From a virus: a stretch of DNA of 42,557 bases. Location: IMG/VR virus record IMGVR_UViG_3300046028_007999, positions 1 through 42,557 of that record, one strand, 5' to 3'. Positions within the stretch are counted from its first letter, which is position 1. Each line of letters starts with the position of its first letter. The translations under genes were made by a program, and so were the position numbers. The notes beneath the pieces are model-generated. The model was given only the letters and a program-made list of their open reading frames with translations, had not been told where the DNA came from and did not search any database. Below are positions 26,001 through 37,200 of the stretch, piece after piece.

Positions 26001-29000
26001 AATTGGAGCCACTGGTGCTAGTGGTATTCAAGGAGAGATTGGTGCCACTGGTGCTAGTGGTATTCAAGGAGAAATTGGTGCAACAGGATCCACAGGTGCT
26101 AGTGGAATTCAAGGAGAGATTGGTGCCACTGGCGCAAGTGGCTTAGTAGGCGCAACTGGATTAGGCGCAACTGGTCTAACAGGAAGTACTGGCATACAAG
26201 GACCCACTGGTGGTTCAGCTAGTTATTATAACTATAACTCTTTAACTACAGCGTATAGTGGTAATCCAGGTTCTGGATTTTTACTTTGGGATAATTCAAC
26301 TCAAATTACTAGTACTCAAATTAATATCAATCATTTAACATCATTTGGTGTTGATATTGATGTATTTTTAGAATTAATAAAATCAAATGATGTTATTGTA
26401 ATTCAAGATGAATCTAATAGTAATAATTTTCAACGTTGGACTGTTTCAGCAGATCCAACTCTTTACACAAATTACGTATCAATTTCGGTGACAATTGATA
26501 CACATGGTGGTACTGGTACTAGTAATTTTGCTGATAATTTGCCACTGATTTTGGTATTAGTTGGATCAGGGTTAACCGGGTCAACTGGACCAATAGGTTC
26601 CACTGGTGCCACTGGTGCTAGTGGAATACAAGGCGAGATTGGTGCCACAGGTGCTAGTGGTATTCAAGGCGAGCATGGCGCAACTGGTGCTAGTGGAATT
26701 CAGGGAGAAATTGGTGCCACCGGTGCCACTGGTGCTAGTGGAGTTCAAGGATATATTGGCGCTACAGGTGCTAGTGGTATTCAAGGCGAGATTGGCGCTA
26801 CAGGCGCTACAGGTGCTAGTGGTATTCAAGGAAATATTGGCGCTACAGGTGCTAGTGGAGTTCAAGGAAATATTGGTGCCACTGGTGCTAGTGGAATTCA
26901 AGGTTTAACTGGCGCTACAGGTGCTAGTGGATTAGATGGATCAACTGGTGCTACGGGATTTACAGGCGCTACTGGATTTGGATCAGGACCGGCAACTCCA
27001 ATTAATTTAGGAACTGTATATGCTTACACTACTAGTGGAGCGGGTAATATTTCAGTTGGATACTGTAGTGGTAATATAACTAGTACTGGTACTAACAATA
27101 TTGCTATTGGATTAGATAGTTTATCATCTAATACTACTGGTTTTAATAACAATTCTCAAGGAACTCTTGCGCTGTACTGTAATACAACTGGAAGTTGTAA
27201 CGTTGCTCAAGGATATAATGCTCTGAGAAATAATACTACTGGTAGTAATAACATTGGTATTGGATATCAGGCTGGATGTACAATAACAACTGGTACAAAT
27301 AATACTGTTATTGGTACATTACCAGCTGCACCCGGATGTGTATGTACATTATTATTGGGCGCGGGTACATGTGAAAGATTACGTGTTGATAATACAGGGT
27401 TATATGTTAATAATGTATTAGCTAATGTGGCACCACTTACACCAGCTACACCAACATCACTAGGTATAGTATATGCTTATACAACTAGTGGAACTGGTAA
27501 CATATCAGTTGGTTATTGTAGTGGTAATACAACCAGTACTGGTACTGACAATGTGGCAATTGGATGTAATACACTAAAATGTAATACAACTGGCAGTACT
27601 AACATATCTATTGGATTTCAATCTCTACAGGCTAATACAACTGGTTGTGATAACATTGCTATAGGAGCTAAGGCACTGTTAATTAATCAAAATGGAAATA
27701 ATAACATTGCTCAAGGATGTTTTGCACTGTTCTCTAATCAAAATGGAAGTTGTAATATTGCTCTAGGATTTAGATCACTGGTCAGTTCAAATGCTAGTAA
27801 TAATATCGCTATTGGATCATGTGCCGGAAATGCAATAACAACTGGCACAAATAACACTGTTATTGGTATATTACCAGCTGCAGCCGGATGTGTATGTACA
27901 TTATTACTGGGTGCTGGTGCATGTGAACGATTACGTGTTGATAATACAGGATTATATGTTAATAACGTATTTGCAAACGTTGCGCCACTTACACCCGCCA
28001 CACCAACGGCATTAGGTATAGTATATGCTTATACAACTAGTGGAACTGGTAACATATCAGTTGGTTATTGTAGTGGTAATACAACCAGTACTGGTACTAA
28101 TAATATCGCTATTGGATGTTGTTCATTAGTATCAAATACTACTGGTAGTAGTAATATTGCATTAGGATCTTCTGCACTTTATAATACTACCGTTAACAAC
28201 GGTATTGCCATTGGACAATGTGCACTTTACAGTAATACTACTGGTACAAATAATATTGCCATAGGATATTGTGCTCTTATTAGTAATACGATAGGTCAAG
28301 CCAACGTTGCAATAGGATGTGGTGCACTTACAAAGAATTTAACTGGTAATTTTAATATTGCGATTGGATTTCAATCACTATGTTTGAATACAATCGGATC
28401 TAATAATATTGCTCAAGGTTATAGAACACTTTACAATAATACAACTGGAAGTGATAACGTTGCGATAGGATATAAATCACTTTATGGTAATACTACTGGA
28501 AGGAATAACATAGCATTAGGTGAGTTTTCTCTTTATAATAATACATATGGTAATGATAATATTGCTCAAGGATACTTGGCTCTGTGTTGTAATATCAGCG
28601 GAAACAATAATATTGCCATTGGTCAATATACATTAGCTAATAGTACTGTATCTAATAACATTGCAATGGGATATAGATCATTATGTTCAAACTCAATTGG
28701 CACTAATAACTTCGCCGCCGGATATGGAACAATGTTATCTAATACTACCGGATCAAATAACGTTGCACTAGGAAATCAATCTCTAAGAACAAATACTATA
28801 GGAAGTAATAATACATCAATTGGCAATGCATCATTGTTTTGTAATACTTATGGGTGTCATAATACAGCAATAGGTTTTAGAGCATTATGTTTAAATACAA
28901 CTGGTATTAATAATATTGCCATTGGATGTGTTGCTCTTTCTGCTAACACCATCGGTTCTGATAATATTGCAATTGGCAGTAACGCATTACAGTTAAATTC

Positions 29001-31221
29001 TATTGGAACCAGCAACATTGCTCTAGGATGTGGTGCATTACGAAGCAATTCTACTGGTATAAACAACGTTGCAATAGGTTTTGGTGCCATATATTGTAAT
29101 ACCTATGGAACAAATAACACAGCCATAGGTTTCAAAGCGTTATGTCAAAATACTACTGGTGCTAATAACACTGCAATCGGATGTCTAGCTCTTTTTAGTA
29201 ATACTACTGGATGTAACAATACTGCCATTGGATTTCAGTCACTTAGAGGTAATACAATTGGAATCCATAATACTGCTATTGGTGTATTAGCCCTATGTAG
29301 TAATACTACTGGAAACAGTAATACTGCTATTGGATACGCTGCTCTAGGTAGAAATACTTATGGAATTAATAATCTAGCCGTTGGACAGTGTGCACTTTTC
29401 TTTAATACTACTGGATTTTCCAATAATGCTATTGGATTTAGTGCACTTAAATGTAATACCACTGGTAGTAATAATACTGCTATTGGACAGTGTGCACTTT
29501 TCTTTAATACTTATGGTATTAATAATACAGCAATTGGATGTGCAGCACTTAAATTTAATATCACTGGTAGTAATAATACTGCTATTGGATTAAATGCACT
29601 TACCAATAATACTTATGGTATTAATAATACAGCCATTGGATGTCAATCACTTAATAATAATACTACTGGAAGTAACAATACTGCTATTGGATTTTGTGCA
29701 CTTTCGTCTAATACTTATGGAAGTAATAACTTTGCAGTAGGATGTGCTTCTCTTCGTCTAAACACTACTGGAAACAGTAATATTGCTATTGGATTTTGTG
29801 CACTTACCTGTAATACAATTGGTAGTAGTAACGTTGCATTTGGTTGTTGCGCTCTTCGTTTAAACGTCTCTGGGTGTCATAACATTGCCGCTGGATGCAA
29901 TGCTCTTACTAATAATACTATAGGAAATAGTAATTTCGCTCAGGGTTATAAAGCACTTACTAATAATACCACCGGAAGTTTCAACACGGCCATTGGTCAG
30001 TTTGCATTAATAGCTAATACCTTCGGTTGTGGGAACGTGGCCATCGGAAATCAAACTCTATTTAAAAATACTACTGGTGTTAATAATTTGGCAATTGGTC
30101 AAGCTGCACTATGTTGTAATACTACTGGAAGTAATAATATCGCTATTGGTTTTGCTACTTTACAGAATAATATTACTGGAGTTAATAACATCGCTGTTGG
30201 TTTTCAATCTCTAAATGCCAATACTTATGGTCAAGATAATATTGCTATTGGATGTACTTCATTAGTTTCCAATACTACTGGAAACAGAAATATCGCTCTT
30301 GGATTATATAGTGGATGTCTAATTACAACTGGCACAAATAACACTATAATTGGTTCATTACCGGCGGCAGCTGGTTGTGTATGCACATTATTATTAGGTG
30401 CTGGTACATGTGAACGTATCAGAGTAGATAATACAGGGTTATATATTAATAATGTATTAGCAAATATTACACCAGTTACACCAGCTACCCCAACTGCACT
30501 TGGTATAGTATATGCTCTAACCACTAGTGGAACTGGAAATATATCAGTTGGTTATTGTAGTGGTAATACAACCAGTACTGGTACTAATAATATCGCTATT
30601 GGATGTTGTTCATTAGTATCAAATACTACTGGTAATAGTAATATTGCTTTGGGATATTTAGCTGGATGTTTAATTACCACTGGAACTAATAATACAGTAA
30701 TTGGTTCATTACCAGCCACTGCAGGTTTAGTATGTACATTATTATTGGGTGCAGGTACTTGTGAACGTTTAAAAATTGATAATAATGGTTTATGTACAAA
30801 TGGTACCAGTGGACTTCAAACTCCATCACTTGGAGTTGGTACAGCACCAAGCGGTACAGTAGGTGAAATTCGTGCTACTAACAATATCACAGCCTATTAT
30901 ACATCTGATCGTAAGTTCAAAGAAAATATCAAACCAATTGAAAATGCACTTGCAAAAGTACAAGGTATTGGTGGTAAAACTTATGATTGGACCGATGAAT
31001 ATGTCAAAAATCATGGTGGAGAAGATGGGTATTTTGTTCAAAAATCTGACTTTGGAGTTATTGCTCAAGATGTACAATTAATGTTCCCATTGGCTGTACG
31101 TACAAAAGAAGATGGAACGTTAGCAGTTGATTATGAAAAGTTAGTAGCATTGTCATTTGCGGCAATAGTAGAACTCAAGAAAGAAATTGATGAACTAAAA
31201 GATAAAAATGTCAACAAGTAA
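23095..31221 (+). CDS. Giant tail fibre with collagen tracts, YadA-head-like repeats and S74 chaperone
   Basis: A 2708-residue fibre. N-terminus: [17 protein letters not shown], similar to the next fibre. Then 17-residue repeats of the type (S/N)NNxAIGxxALxxNTTG (about residues 35-480), resembling the left-handed beta-roll heads of trimeric adhesins. Three collagen-like tracts follow, built largely from [12 protein letters not shown] (nt 24538-24990, 25266-26210, 26570-26985). They are separated by a beta domain (25000-25265) and by the [11 protein letters not shown] domain shared with the previous fibre. A second roll region includes about 44 tandem units (28099-30320). Six Cys-containing cap modules ([19 protein letters not shown]) punctuate the rolls. 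The S74 domain at the end has S2604 and K2609 in SDRKFKENI. It is very probably a homotrimeric host-binding fibre. Confidence 0.85.
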   Translation: MAIKICGNIVLPNINGGVCNNYSIGTDALSSVTTGSGNFAVGCGSSALTTTGYNNTSIGYASLGNNTIGHDNIAVGWSSLLFNTTGSDNIALGYEALRCNIGNTNVAIGHGALSCNTTGCGNIGIGYLALQNNTIGKSNIAIGSYGVLRSNSTGNFNIAFGARTLECNINGLYNNAQGYYSLSSNISGSSNLGQGHCALRNNTSGSNNIGIGCASLFKNTTGSNNFGSGLAALCFNVNGDNNFAIGFKTLSSNTSGSNNTAIGCQSLNNNSSGNNNFVSGYRALYCNLTGSNSIAIGCCSLYNANAIGINIGIGAEAGKLVTTGINNTIIGSLNGTPGMSCTLLLGAGICERLKVDNSGLYINGTILNPPATPTSLGLIYGLTTTTLCNVYIGFCAGNTTGTGLSNIASGFQSLNSITSGNNNIAIGLNAGYNITTGSNNTIIGTITASPGLSDTVLIGTGTCERIKVDNTGLYVNGAAISGYIGATGASGIQGEIGATGASGIQGYIGATGASGFIGATGASGIQGEIGATGASGIQGEIGATGASGIQGEIGATGASGLDGATGASGLDGATGATGPIGATGASGLGSTGATGASGLDGATGASGIQGEIGATGASGIQGATGYTGASGLGFTPMTTTSSFTTDGSLVGSNINFYVPDIGSFSVGNFVNFVDTTITSTFFYYGKITLIQVAGGFGFAVYLDILGYGGTASSDPSSSWSVLLSGQQGYTGSTGVQGYIGATGASGIQGEIGATGATGATGASGIQGEIGATGASGIQGEIGATGASGIQGEIGATGASGIQGEIGATGASGIQGEIGATGATGASGIQGEIGATGASGIQGEIGATGASGIQGEIGATGASGIQGEIGATGASGIQGEIGATGASGVQGNIGATGASGIQGEIGATGATGASGIQGEHGATGASGIQGEIGATGATGASGIQGEIGATGASGIQGEIGATGASGIQGEIGATGASGIQGEIGATGASGIQGEIGATGSTGASGIQGEIGATGASGLVGATGLGATGLTGSTGIQGPTGGSASYYNYNSLTTAYSGNPGSGFLLWDNSTQITSTQININHLTSFGVDIDVFLELIKSNDVIVIQDESNSNNFQRWTVSADPTLYTNYVSISVTIDTHGGTGTSNFADNLPLILVLVGSGLTGSTGPIGSTGATGASGIQGEIGATGASGIQGEHGATGASGIQGEIGATGATGASGVQGYIGATGASGIQGEIGATGATGASGIQGNIGATGASGVQGNIGATGASGIQGLTGATGASGLDGSTGATGFTGATGFGSGPATPINLGTVYAYTTSGAGNISVGYCSGNITSTGTNNIAIGLDSLSSNTTGFNNNSQGTLALYCNTTGSCNVAQGYNALRNNTTGSNNIGIGYQAGCTITTGTNNTVIGTLPAAPGCVCTLLLGAGTCERLRVDNTGLYVNNVLANVAPLTPATPTSLGIVYAYTTSGTGNISVGYCSGNTTSTGTDNVAIGCNTLKCNTTGSTNISIGFQSLQANTTGCDNIAIGAKALLINQNGNNNIAQGCFALFSNQNGSCNIALGFRSLVSSNASNNIAIGSCAGNAITTGTNNTVIGILPAAAGCVCTLLLGAGACERLRVDNTGLYVNNVFANVAPLTPATPTALGIVYAYTTSGTGNISVGYCSGNTTSTGTNNIAIGCCSLVSNTTGSSNIALGSSALYNTTVNNGIAIGQCALYSNTTGTNNIAIGYCALISNTIGQANVAIGCGALTKNLTGNFNIAIGFQSLCLNTIGSNNIAQGYRTLYNNTTGSDNVAIGYKSLYGNTTGRNNIALGEFSLYNNTYGNDNIAQGYLALCCNISGNNNIAIGQYTLANSTVSNNIAMGYRSLCSNSIGTNNFAAGYGTMLSNTTGSNNVALGNQSLRTNTIGSNNTSIGNASLFCNTYGCHNTAIGFRALCLNTTGINNIAIGCVALSANTIGSDNIAIGSNALQLNSIGTSNIALGCGALRSNSTGINNVAIGFGAIYCNTYGTNNTAIGFKALCQNTTGANNTAIGCLALFSNTTGCNNTAIGFQSLRGNTIGIHNTAIGVLALCSNTTGNSNTAIGYAALGRNTYGINNLAVGQCALFFNTTGFSNNAIGFSALKCNTTGSNNTAIGQCALFFNTYGINNTAIGCAALKFNITGSNNTAIGLNALTNNTYGINNTAIGCQSLNNNTTGSNNTAIGFCALSSNTYGSNNFAVGCASLRLNTTGNSNIAIGFCALTCNTIGSSNVAFGCCALRLNVSGCHNIAAGCNALTNNTIGNSNFAQGYKALTNNTTGSFNTAIGQFALIANTFGCGNVAIGNQTLFKNTTGVNNLAIGQAALCCNTTGSNNIAIGFATLQNNITGVNNIAVGFQSLNANTYGQDNIAIGCTSLVSNTTGNRNIALGLYSGCLITTGTNNTIIGSLPAAAGCVCTLLLGAGTCERIRVDNTGLYINNVLANITPVTPATPTALGIVYALTTSGTGNISVGYCSGNTTSTGTNNIAIGCCSLVSNTTGNSNIALGYLAGCLITTGTNNTVIGSLPATAGLVCTLLLGAGTCERLKIDNNGLCTNGTSGLQTPSLGVGTAPSGTVGEIRATNNITAYYTSDRKFKENIKPIENALAKVQGIGGKTYDWTDEYVKNHGGEDGYFVQKSDFGVIAQDVQLMFPLAVRTKEDGTLAVDYEKLVALSFAAIVELKKEIDELKDKNVNK
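24538..24990 (+). repeat. Collagen-like tract 1 of giant fibre
   Basis: Tandem GATGASG(I/L)xG units, DNA unit roughly 36 bp. Many copies are nearly identical at nucleotide level. Confidence 0.85.
25266..26210 (+). repeat. Collagen-like tract 2: near-identical 36-bp repeats
   Basis: Over 20 successive [12 protein letters not shown] units, with an occasional extra GAT. Codons vary only at third positions, and (A/T)ATTCA(A/G)GG(A/C)GA recurs throughout, so the tract is a tandem array at DNA level too. Confidence 0.88.
26570..26985 (+). repeat. Collagen-like tract 3 of giant fibre
   Basis: The same 36-bp unit as tract 2, after the inserted [11 protein letters not shown] domain. It contains two odd QGEHGAT variants also present in tract 2, suggesting conversion between tracts. 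Confidence 0.8.
28099..30320 (+). repeat. About 44 tandem 51-bp repeats (YadA-head-like)
   Basis: The 17-residue unit is NNTAIGxxALxxNTTGx. About 44 units run without interruption except two that shift by one residue (near [11 protein letters not shown] and [11 protein letters not shown]). Cys often fills the two x positions after IG. Confidence 0.88.
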
Positions 31222-31234
31222 TGATATAATTAGT

Positions 31235-31242
31235 AATAAATA
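31235..31242 (+). promoter_or_regulatory. Late promoter-like box AATAAATA
   Basis: A variant box 29 bases before the ATG at 31272. The gene also has a GGAG ribosome site. Confidence 0.5.
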
Positions 31243-31271
31243 CAATATGAGAATAATTCTGGAGATATACA

Positions 31272-34200
31272 ATGGCAATTAGTATTGAAACAAAAGTTGT
31301 CCTGCCACTAATTAATGGTTCGTTGGACGACAATTATGTGTTAGGACCAAATGGCTTAACCAATAATACTACTGGAAAAAACAACTTTGCCGTTGGAAAC
31401 AGTGTTCTTTGTTATAATACTAGCGGATCTAATAATATTGGCATTGGTTATCAATCACTATTATGTAATACTACTGGAAGTGATAATACTGCCCTTGGAT
31501 ATCGTGCATTAGCATCAAATACTAGCGGGTTAGATAATATAGCCATTGGACGTCGCTCGTTAGAGAATTCAAATGGTCAAGGATATAACATTGCGATTGG
31601 TGCAGCTGCTGGTTGTAATTTAACAACTGGCACTAACAATACAATTATTGGTTCATTATCAGCTGGTGCAGGATGTGTATCTACGTTATTACTTGGTACT
31701 GGTACATGTGAACGTATCAGAGTAGATAATACAGGTTTATATATTAATAATGTATTTGCAAACGTGGCACCACTTACTCCCGCTACACCAACTGCACTTG
31801 GTACTGTATATGCTCTAACTACAAGTAGCGGCGCCAATATTTCAGTTGGTTATTGTAGTGGTAATACAACCAGTACTGGTACTAATAACATTGCTATTGG
31901 ATGTAACGCACTTAAAAATAATATTACTGGTAGTTATAACATTGCGGTTGGATCTGGTACACTGAGTAGTAATACATTTGGAAGATTTAACGTTGCTCAA
32001 GGATATAATACACTGACCAGTAATACAACTGGTTGTTATAACATTGGTATCGGTTCATTGTCACTGCCTAACAATACTATTGGCAATAGAAACATTGCTC
32101 AAGGATATCAGGCACTATACTGCAATACAATTGGAAATTGTAACATTGCTATTGGAAATACTGCTGGATTTCTAATAACAACTGGTAATAATAATACAGT
32201 AATTGGTTCATTACAGGCAGCAGCTGGATGTGTATGTACATTATTATTAGGCGCTGGTACATGTGAACGTATACGTGTTGATAATACAGGTTTATATGTT
32301 AATAATGTATTTGCAAACGTGGCACCACTTACACCAGCCACACCAACATCACTTGGTATAGTATATGCTCTAACTACAAGTAGTGGTGGAAATATATCAG
32401 TAGGTTATTGTAGTGGTAATACAACCAGTACTGGAACAGGCAACGTTGCTATTGGATGTAATGCTCTAATATCTAATACTACTGGATCTAATAATACTGC
32501 TATCGGAATTTGCACACTGGCTGCCAACACCATTGGTTTCAATAACACGGCTATTGGATGTTTCGCACTCCGCAGCAACACCACTGGTTGTAGTAACACG
32601 GCTATTGGATTCTGCTCATTAGCTGCCAATACCACTGGTTCACTTAACACCGCCATTGGTGAATGCGCATTAGCATCCAACACCTCTGGGTATAGCAACT
32701 TTGCTCAGGGATATAAGGCATTATTTAGTAACACCACCGGCGGGAATAACTTTGCCAGTGGAAACAACACGTTGTCCAGCAACATCTCTGGCTCACATAA
32801 CTTTGCTTTTGGATTTTTTGCACTTCAGCAAAATACAACTGGTAGTAATAACGTTGCTCAAGGATATCGTGCACTGTTTAACAACATCATCGGTGCTAAT
32901 AACTTTGCTGTTGGAAGTCGTGCACTATGTAATAATACTAGTGGAAGTAACAATGCTGCTATTGGATTTTGCACACTCACAGCCAATACAATTGGAACTA
33001 ATAACATAGCTATTGGATGTTTATCATTGGTCAATAATACTACTGGATCAAGTAACATTGCTCTTGGATTATGTAGTGGATGTTTAATCACTACTGGTAC
33101 TAACAATACTGTCATTGGTTCATTACCAGCTGCTAATGGATGTGTATGTACATTATTATTGGGTGCTGGTACATGTGAACGTATACGTGTTGATAATACT
33201 GGTTTATATGTTAATAATGCATTAATTGTTAGCGGAACTGGATCTACTGGCGCAAGTGGATTAACTGGCGCCACAGGTGCTGGAGCTACCGGGGCAAGCG
33301 GAGTTCAAGGAAATATTGGTGCTACTGGAGCAACTGGAGTTCAAGGAAATATTGGTGCCACTGGATTTCGCGGCGCAACTGGTTCAACGGGCGCCACTGG
33401 AGTTCAAGGAAATATTGGCGCCACTGGATTTACCGGCGCAACTGGATTAACTGGTTCCACAGGTGCAGGAGCCACAGGTTCTACTGGCGCAAGTGGAGTT
33501 CAAGGAAATATTGGCGCTACAGGCGCAACTGGATTAACAGGTACAACTGGATTAACTGGCGCCACAGGTGCTGGTGCCACTGGTGCTAGTGGAGTACAAG
33601 GAAATATTGGTGCCACTGGCGCAACAGGATCTGGGGCTACCGGCGCAAGTGGAGTTCAAGGAAATATTGGTGCCACTGGAGTTCAAGGAAATATTGGTGC
33701 CACAGGAGTCGGAGCAGGCCCAGCTACCAATATTACACTTGGTACAGTTTATGCAAGAACTACTAGTAACAATAGTAATATAGCATTGGGATTCTGTAGT
33801 GGAAATAATACCAATACTGGATGTAATAACATCGCTATTGGATGTTGTGCTCTATTATCAAATACAATTGGGTGTAATAACTTTGCTGCTGGATTTGAAG
33901 TATTAGATACTAATACCAGTGGAAGTAACAATTTTGCAGTTGGATATCAATCATTAAGTCAAAATACTACTGGATGTAATAACGTTAGTATTGGATATCA
34001 TGCTCTACTCTCCAATACTAGCGGTAATAATAATACTGCTATCGGATTTTGTGCACTTTCGTCTAATACTAGTGGAAATAATAACGTAGCTATTGGATGT
34101 AATTCTCTGATATTTAATACTACTGGAAGTAGTAATACTGCTATTGGCCTTTGCGCTCTTAGAAACAATACTAGTGGAACAAATAATACTGCCATTGGAT

Positions 34201-37200
34201 TACAGACACTTTCGTCTAACACTACTGGAAGTGATAATACAGCTATTGGATTACAGGCACTATCATGTAATACTACTGGAAGTAGTAATACTGCTATTGG
34301 ATATCAAGCACTTAAATGTACTACTCATGGATGTTACAATACTGCTATTGGACAGGGTGTTCTTTGCGGCAATACTAGTGGTAGCAATAACACTGGTATT
34401 GGATATCAAGCACTTTATTTTAATATTACTGGAAATAATAATACTGCCATTGGACAGACTGCACTTTTTTGTAATACCAGTGGACTAAACAATACTGCTA
34501 TTGGATTACAGGCACTTTATTATAATACTACTGGAAGTAATAATACTGCTATTGGATATCAGGCTTTGGTATTTAATACTCAGGGATTTTACAATACTGC
34601 TATTGGATATCAGACACTTTTCTGTAACATCAGTGGAAATAACAATACTGCTATTGGATATCAGACACTTTATTATAATACTACTGGATGTAACAATACT
34701 GCTATTGGATATCAGGCACTTTATAATAATACTACTGGAACAAACAATACTGCTATTGGATTTCAGTCACTTATCAATAATACTAGTGGTCCAAACAATA
34801 CTGCCATTGGATTTAATGCGCTTTTTTGTAATACTACTGGAGGAGGTAACGTAGCTATTGGATATCAGGCACTTTATTTTAATACTATTGGAACTCATAA
34901 TACTGCTATTGGATTTGGAACACTTCAGAGTAATACTACTGGAGGAGGTAACGTAGCTATTGGATTATCTGCACTATGTAGTAATACTAGTGGAACAAGT
35001 AATACAGCTATTGGATATCAATCACTTACTTTAAACACTTCTGGACAAAACAATACTGCTATTGGATATCAATCACTGTGTAGTAATACTTATGGATGTA
35101 ACAATACTGCTATTGGATCAGGTGCAATGAGATGCAACACTATTGGAAATTATAATACTGCTATTGGACAGACTACACTTCATAATAATACTACTGGAAG
35201 TAACAATACGGCTATAGGATTAAGTGCACTTTTTAGTAATACTACTGGAACAAACAACTTTGCGGTTGGATGTCAGACCCTTCGTAATAATGATATTGGA
35301 ACTTATAATACGGCTATTGGATCATGTGCACTTTGTAGTAATACCAACGGAAGTTATAATTTAGCTATAGGACTGAATGCTCTAAATCTTAACACTACTG
35401 GTAATTATAACGTAGCTATTGGAAATACTGTACTTTCTAACAATACAATTGGTACACAAAACTTTGCTCAAGGTTATAAAGCACTGTGTTGTAACACAAC
35501 TGGTGGTAATAACTTTGCTATTGGTTGTAATGCACTTAGATGTAATACTATTGGAACTCATAATACTGCTATTGGATTTGGAACACTTCAGAGTAATACT
35601 ACTGGAATTAATAACGTAGCTATTGGAGTATGTGCGCTTTGTCTTAATTCTAGTGGAAGTAACAATTTTGCAGTTGGATCTGGCGCTCTTGCTCTTAATA
35701 CTAGTGGAAGTAATAACGTTGCCATTGGATGTGGATCTCTTGTTAATAATACTACTGGATCAAGTAACATAGCTCTTGGATTATGTAGTGGATGTGCCAT
35801 CACAACTGGTACTAATAATACTGTAATCGGTTCATTACCAGCAGCAGCCGCCTGTGTATGTACAGTATTGATTGGCGCTGGTACTTGTGAACGTATCAGA
35901 GTAGATAATACGGGGTTATATGTAAACAATTCATTGATTGTCAGTGGAACTGGTGATGTAGTTGGTCCAGCCTCTGCTACAGATAATGCCGTTGCTCGAT
36001 TTAACCTGACAACAGGTAAGATTATCCAAAACTCAGCCGTCACTATTGGTGACGATGGCGCTACGATTATTGATGTTAACTCTACATCTGCGGGTCTACG
36101 CATCACGCAAGTTGGCACAGGCGATGCCTTTGTGGTTGAGGATAGCGCGAACCCCGACGGCACACCATTTCAAATTGACGCTGGTGGCAATGTTGGTGTT
36201 GGTATTTCTCCGGCTTTTTCTGGTGCAAAACTGACTTTGGCAGGCGCTGGGTCAGATGCCCAACAGTGGAATTTTAGATATAGCAATGATACTTCGTCGT
36301 ATATAACGCAATACTTAAAATCAAGAGGAACGGCTGCATACTCACCAGCAATTGTTGCCTCTGGTGATTTAATTGGCATAATGAATTTTAGTGCTTGGGA
36401 TAGCGCAGCATATACATCCGCTGCATCAATTACTGCAGCCGTAGACGGCACACCCGGAGCAAACGATATGCCCGGCCGCTTGGTGTTCTCGACTACTTCT
36501 GATGGTGCGAGTAGTCCTACTGAGCGGATGAGGATTACAAGTGCGGGTAATGTGGGAATTGGTGGATCACCTGCAGCATATGCAAAATTACAAACTTCTG
36601 GAACATTGCCATCTTCAGGCGGGTTTACTTATAACATTAGTGCTAGTGGAACAATCCCCGCAACAACAACGACAGGCTATGTAGGATTTGATAGCGCCGT
36701 CGCCACCGCAGCTTCGGTATTTACTCTTTCTTCTTTAAGTCATTTTCAAGCTTATACAACTCTTGGCGCAGGGTCAATTGTTACTTCACAAATAGGTTTT
36801 AACGCTACGAGCACCTTAACAGGCGCAACCAACAACTACGGCTTCTACTCTGATATAGCATCCGGCACAGGTCGATGGAACTTCTACGCTGCAGGTACGG
36901 CTGATAACTACTTTGCAGGTAATGTTGGTATCGGTACCACAACACCAGCAGGTAAACTAGATGTTGCCGGTGATATTATTTCACAAACTAGTTTAAATGG
37001 TACTGGTACCTTTTGGTTTCAATCTAAAAAATCCAGAGGCACTGTAGCCGCCCCAACCACTGTACTTAATGGTGATGGTATTGGTGGGTTGCTGGCAATC
37101 GCTTACCAATCAAGTTACCGTAGTTATGCCGCAATTCAATTCAACATCAATGGGACTGTTTCAACAAATACTGTACCAACAGATATTGTTTTTACCGCAC

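Noticed and set aside
25261-26112. Long minus-strand frame (283 codons, Ser/Thr/Asn-rich) opposite the collagen tract
   Set aside because: It is the mirror of the 36-bp coding repeat. Its repetitive text simply follows from the repeat lacking stops in that frame, and no promoter or ribosome site exists.
25214-26146. 310-codon plus-strand frame overlapping the giant fibre
   Set aside because: A shifted reading of the same collagen repeats ([11 protein letters not shown] type). The shared frame of the surrounding fibre is clearly the coding one.
28099-35790. Regular repeats considered as CRISPR arrays
   Set aside because: Units are contiguous 51-bp coding repeats with no constant-repeat/unique-spacer pattern and no cas genes.
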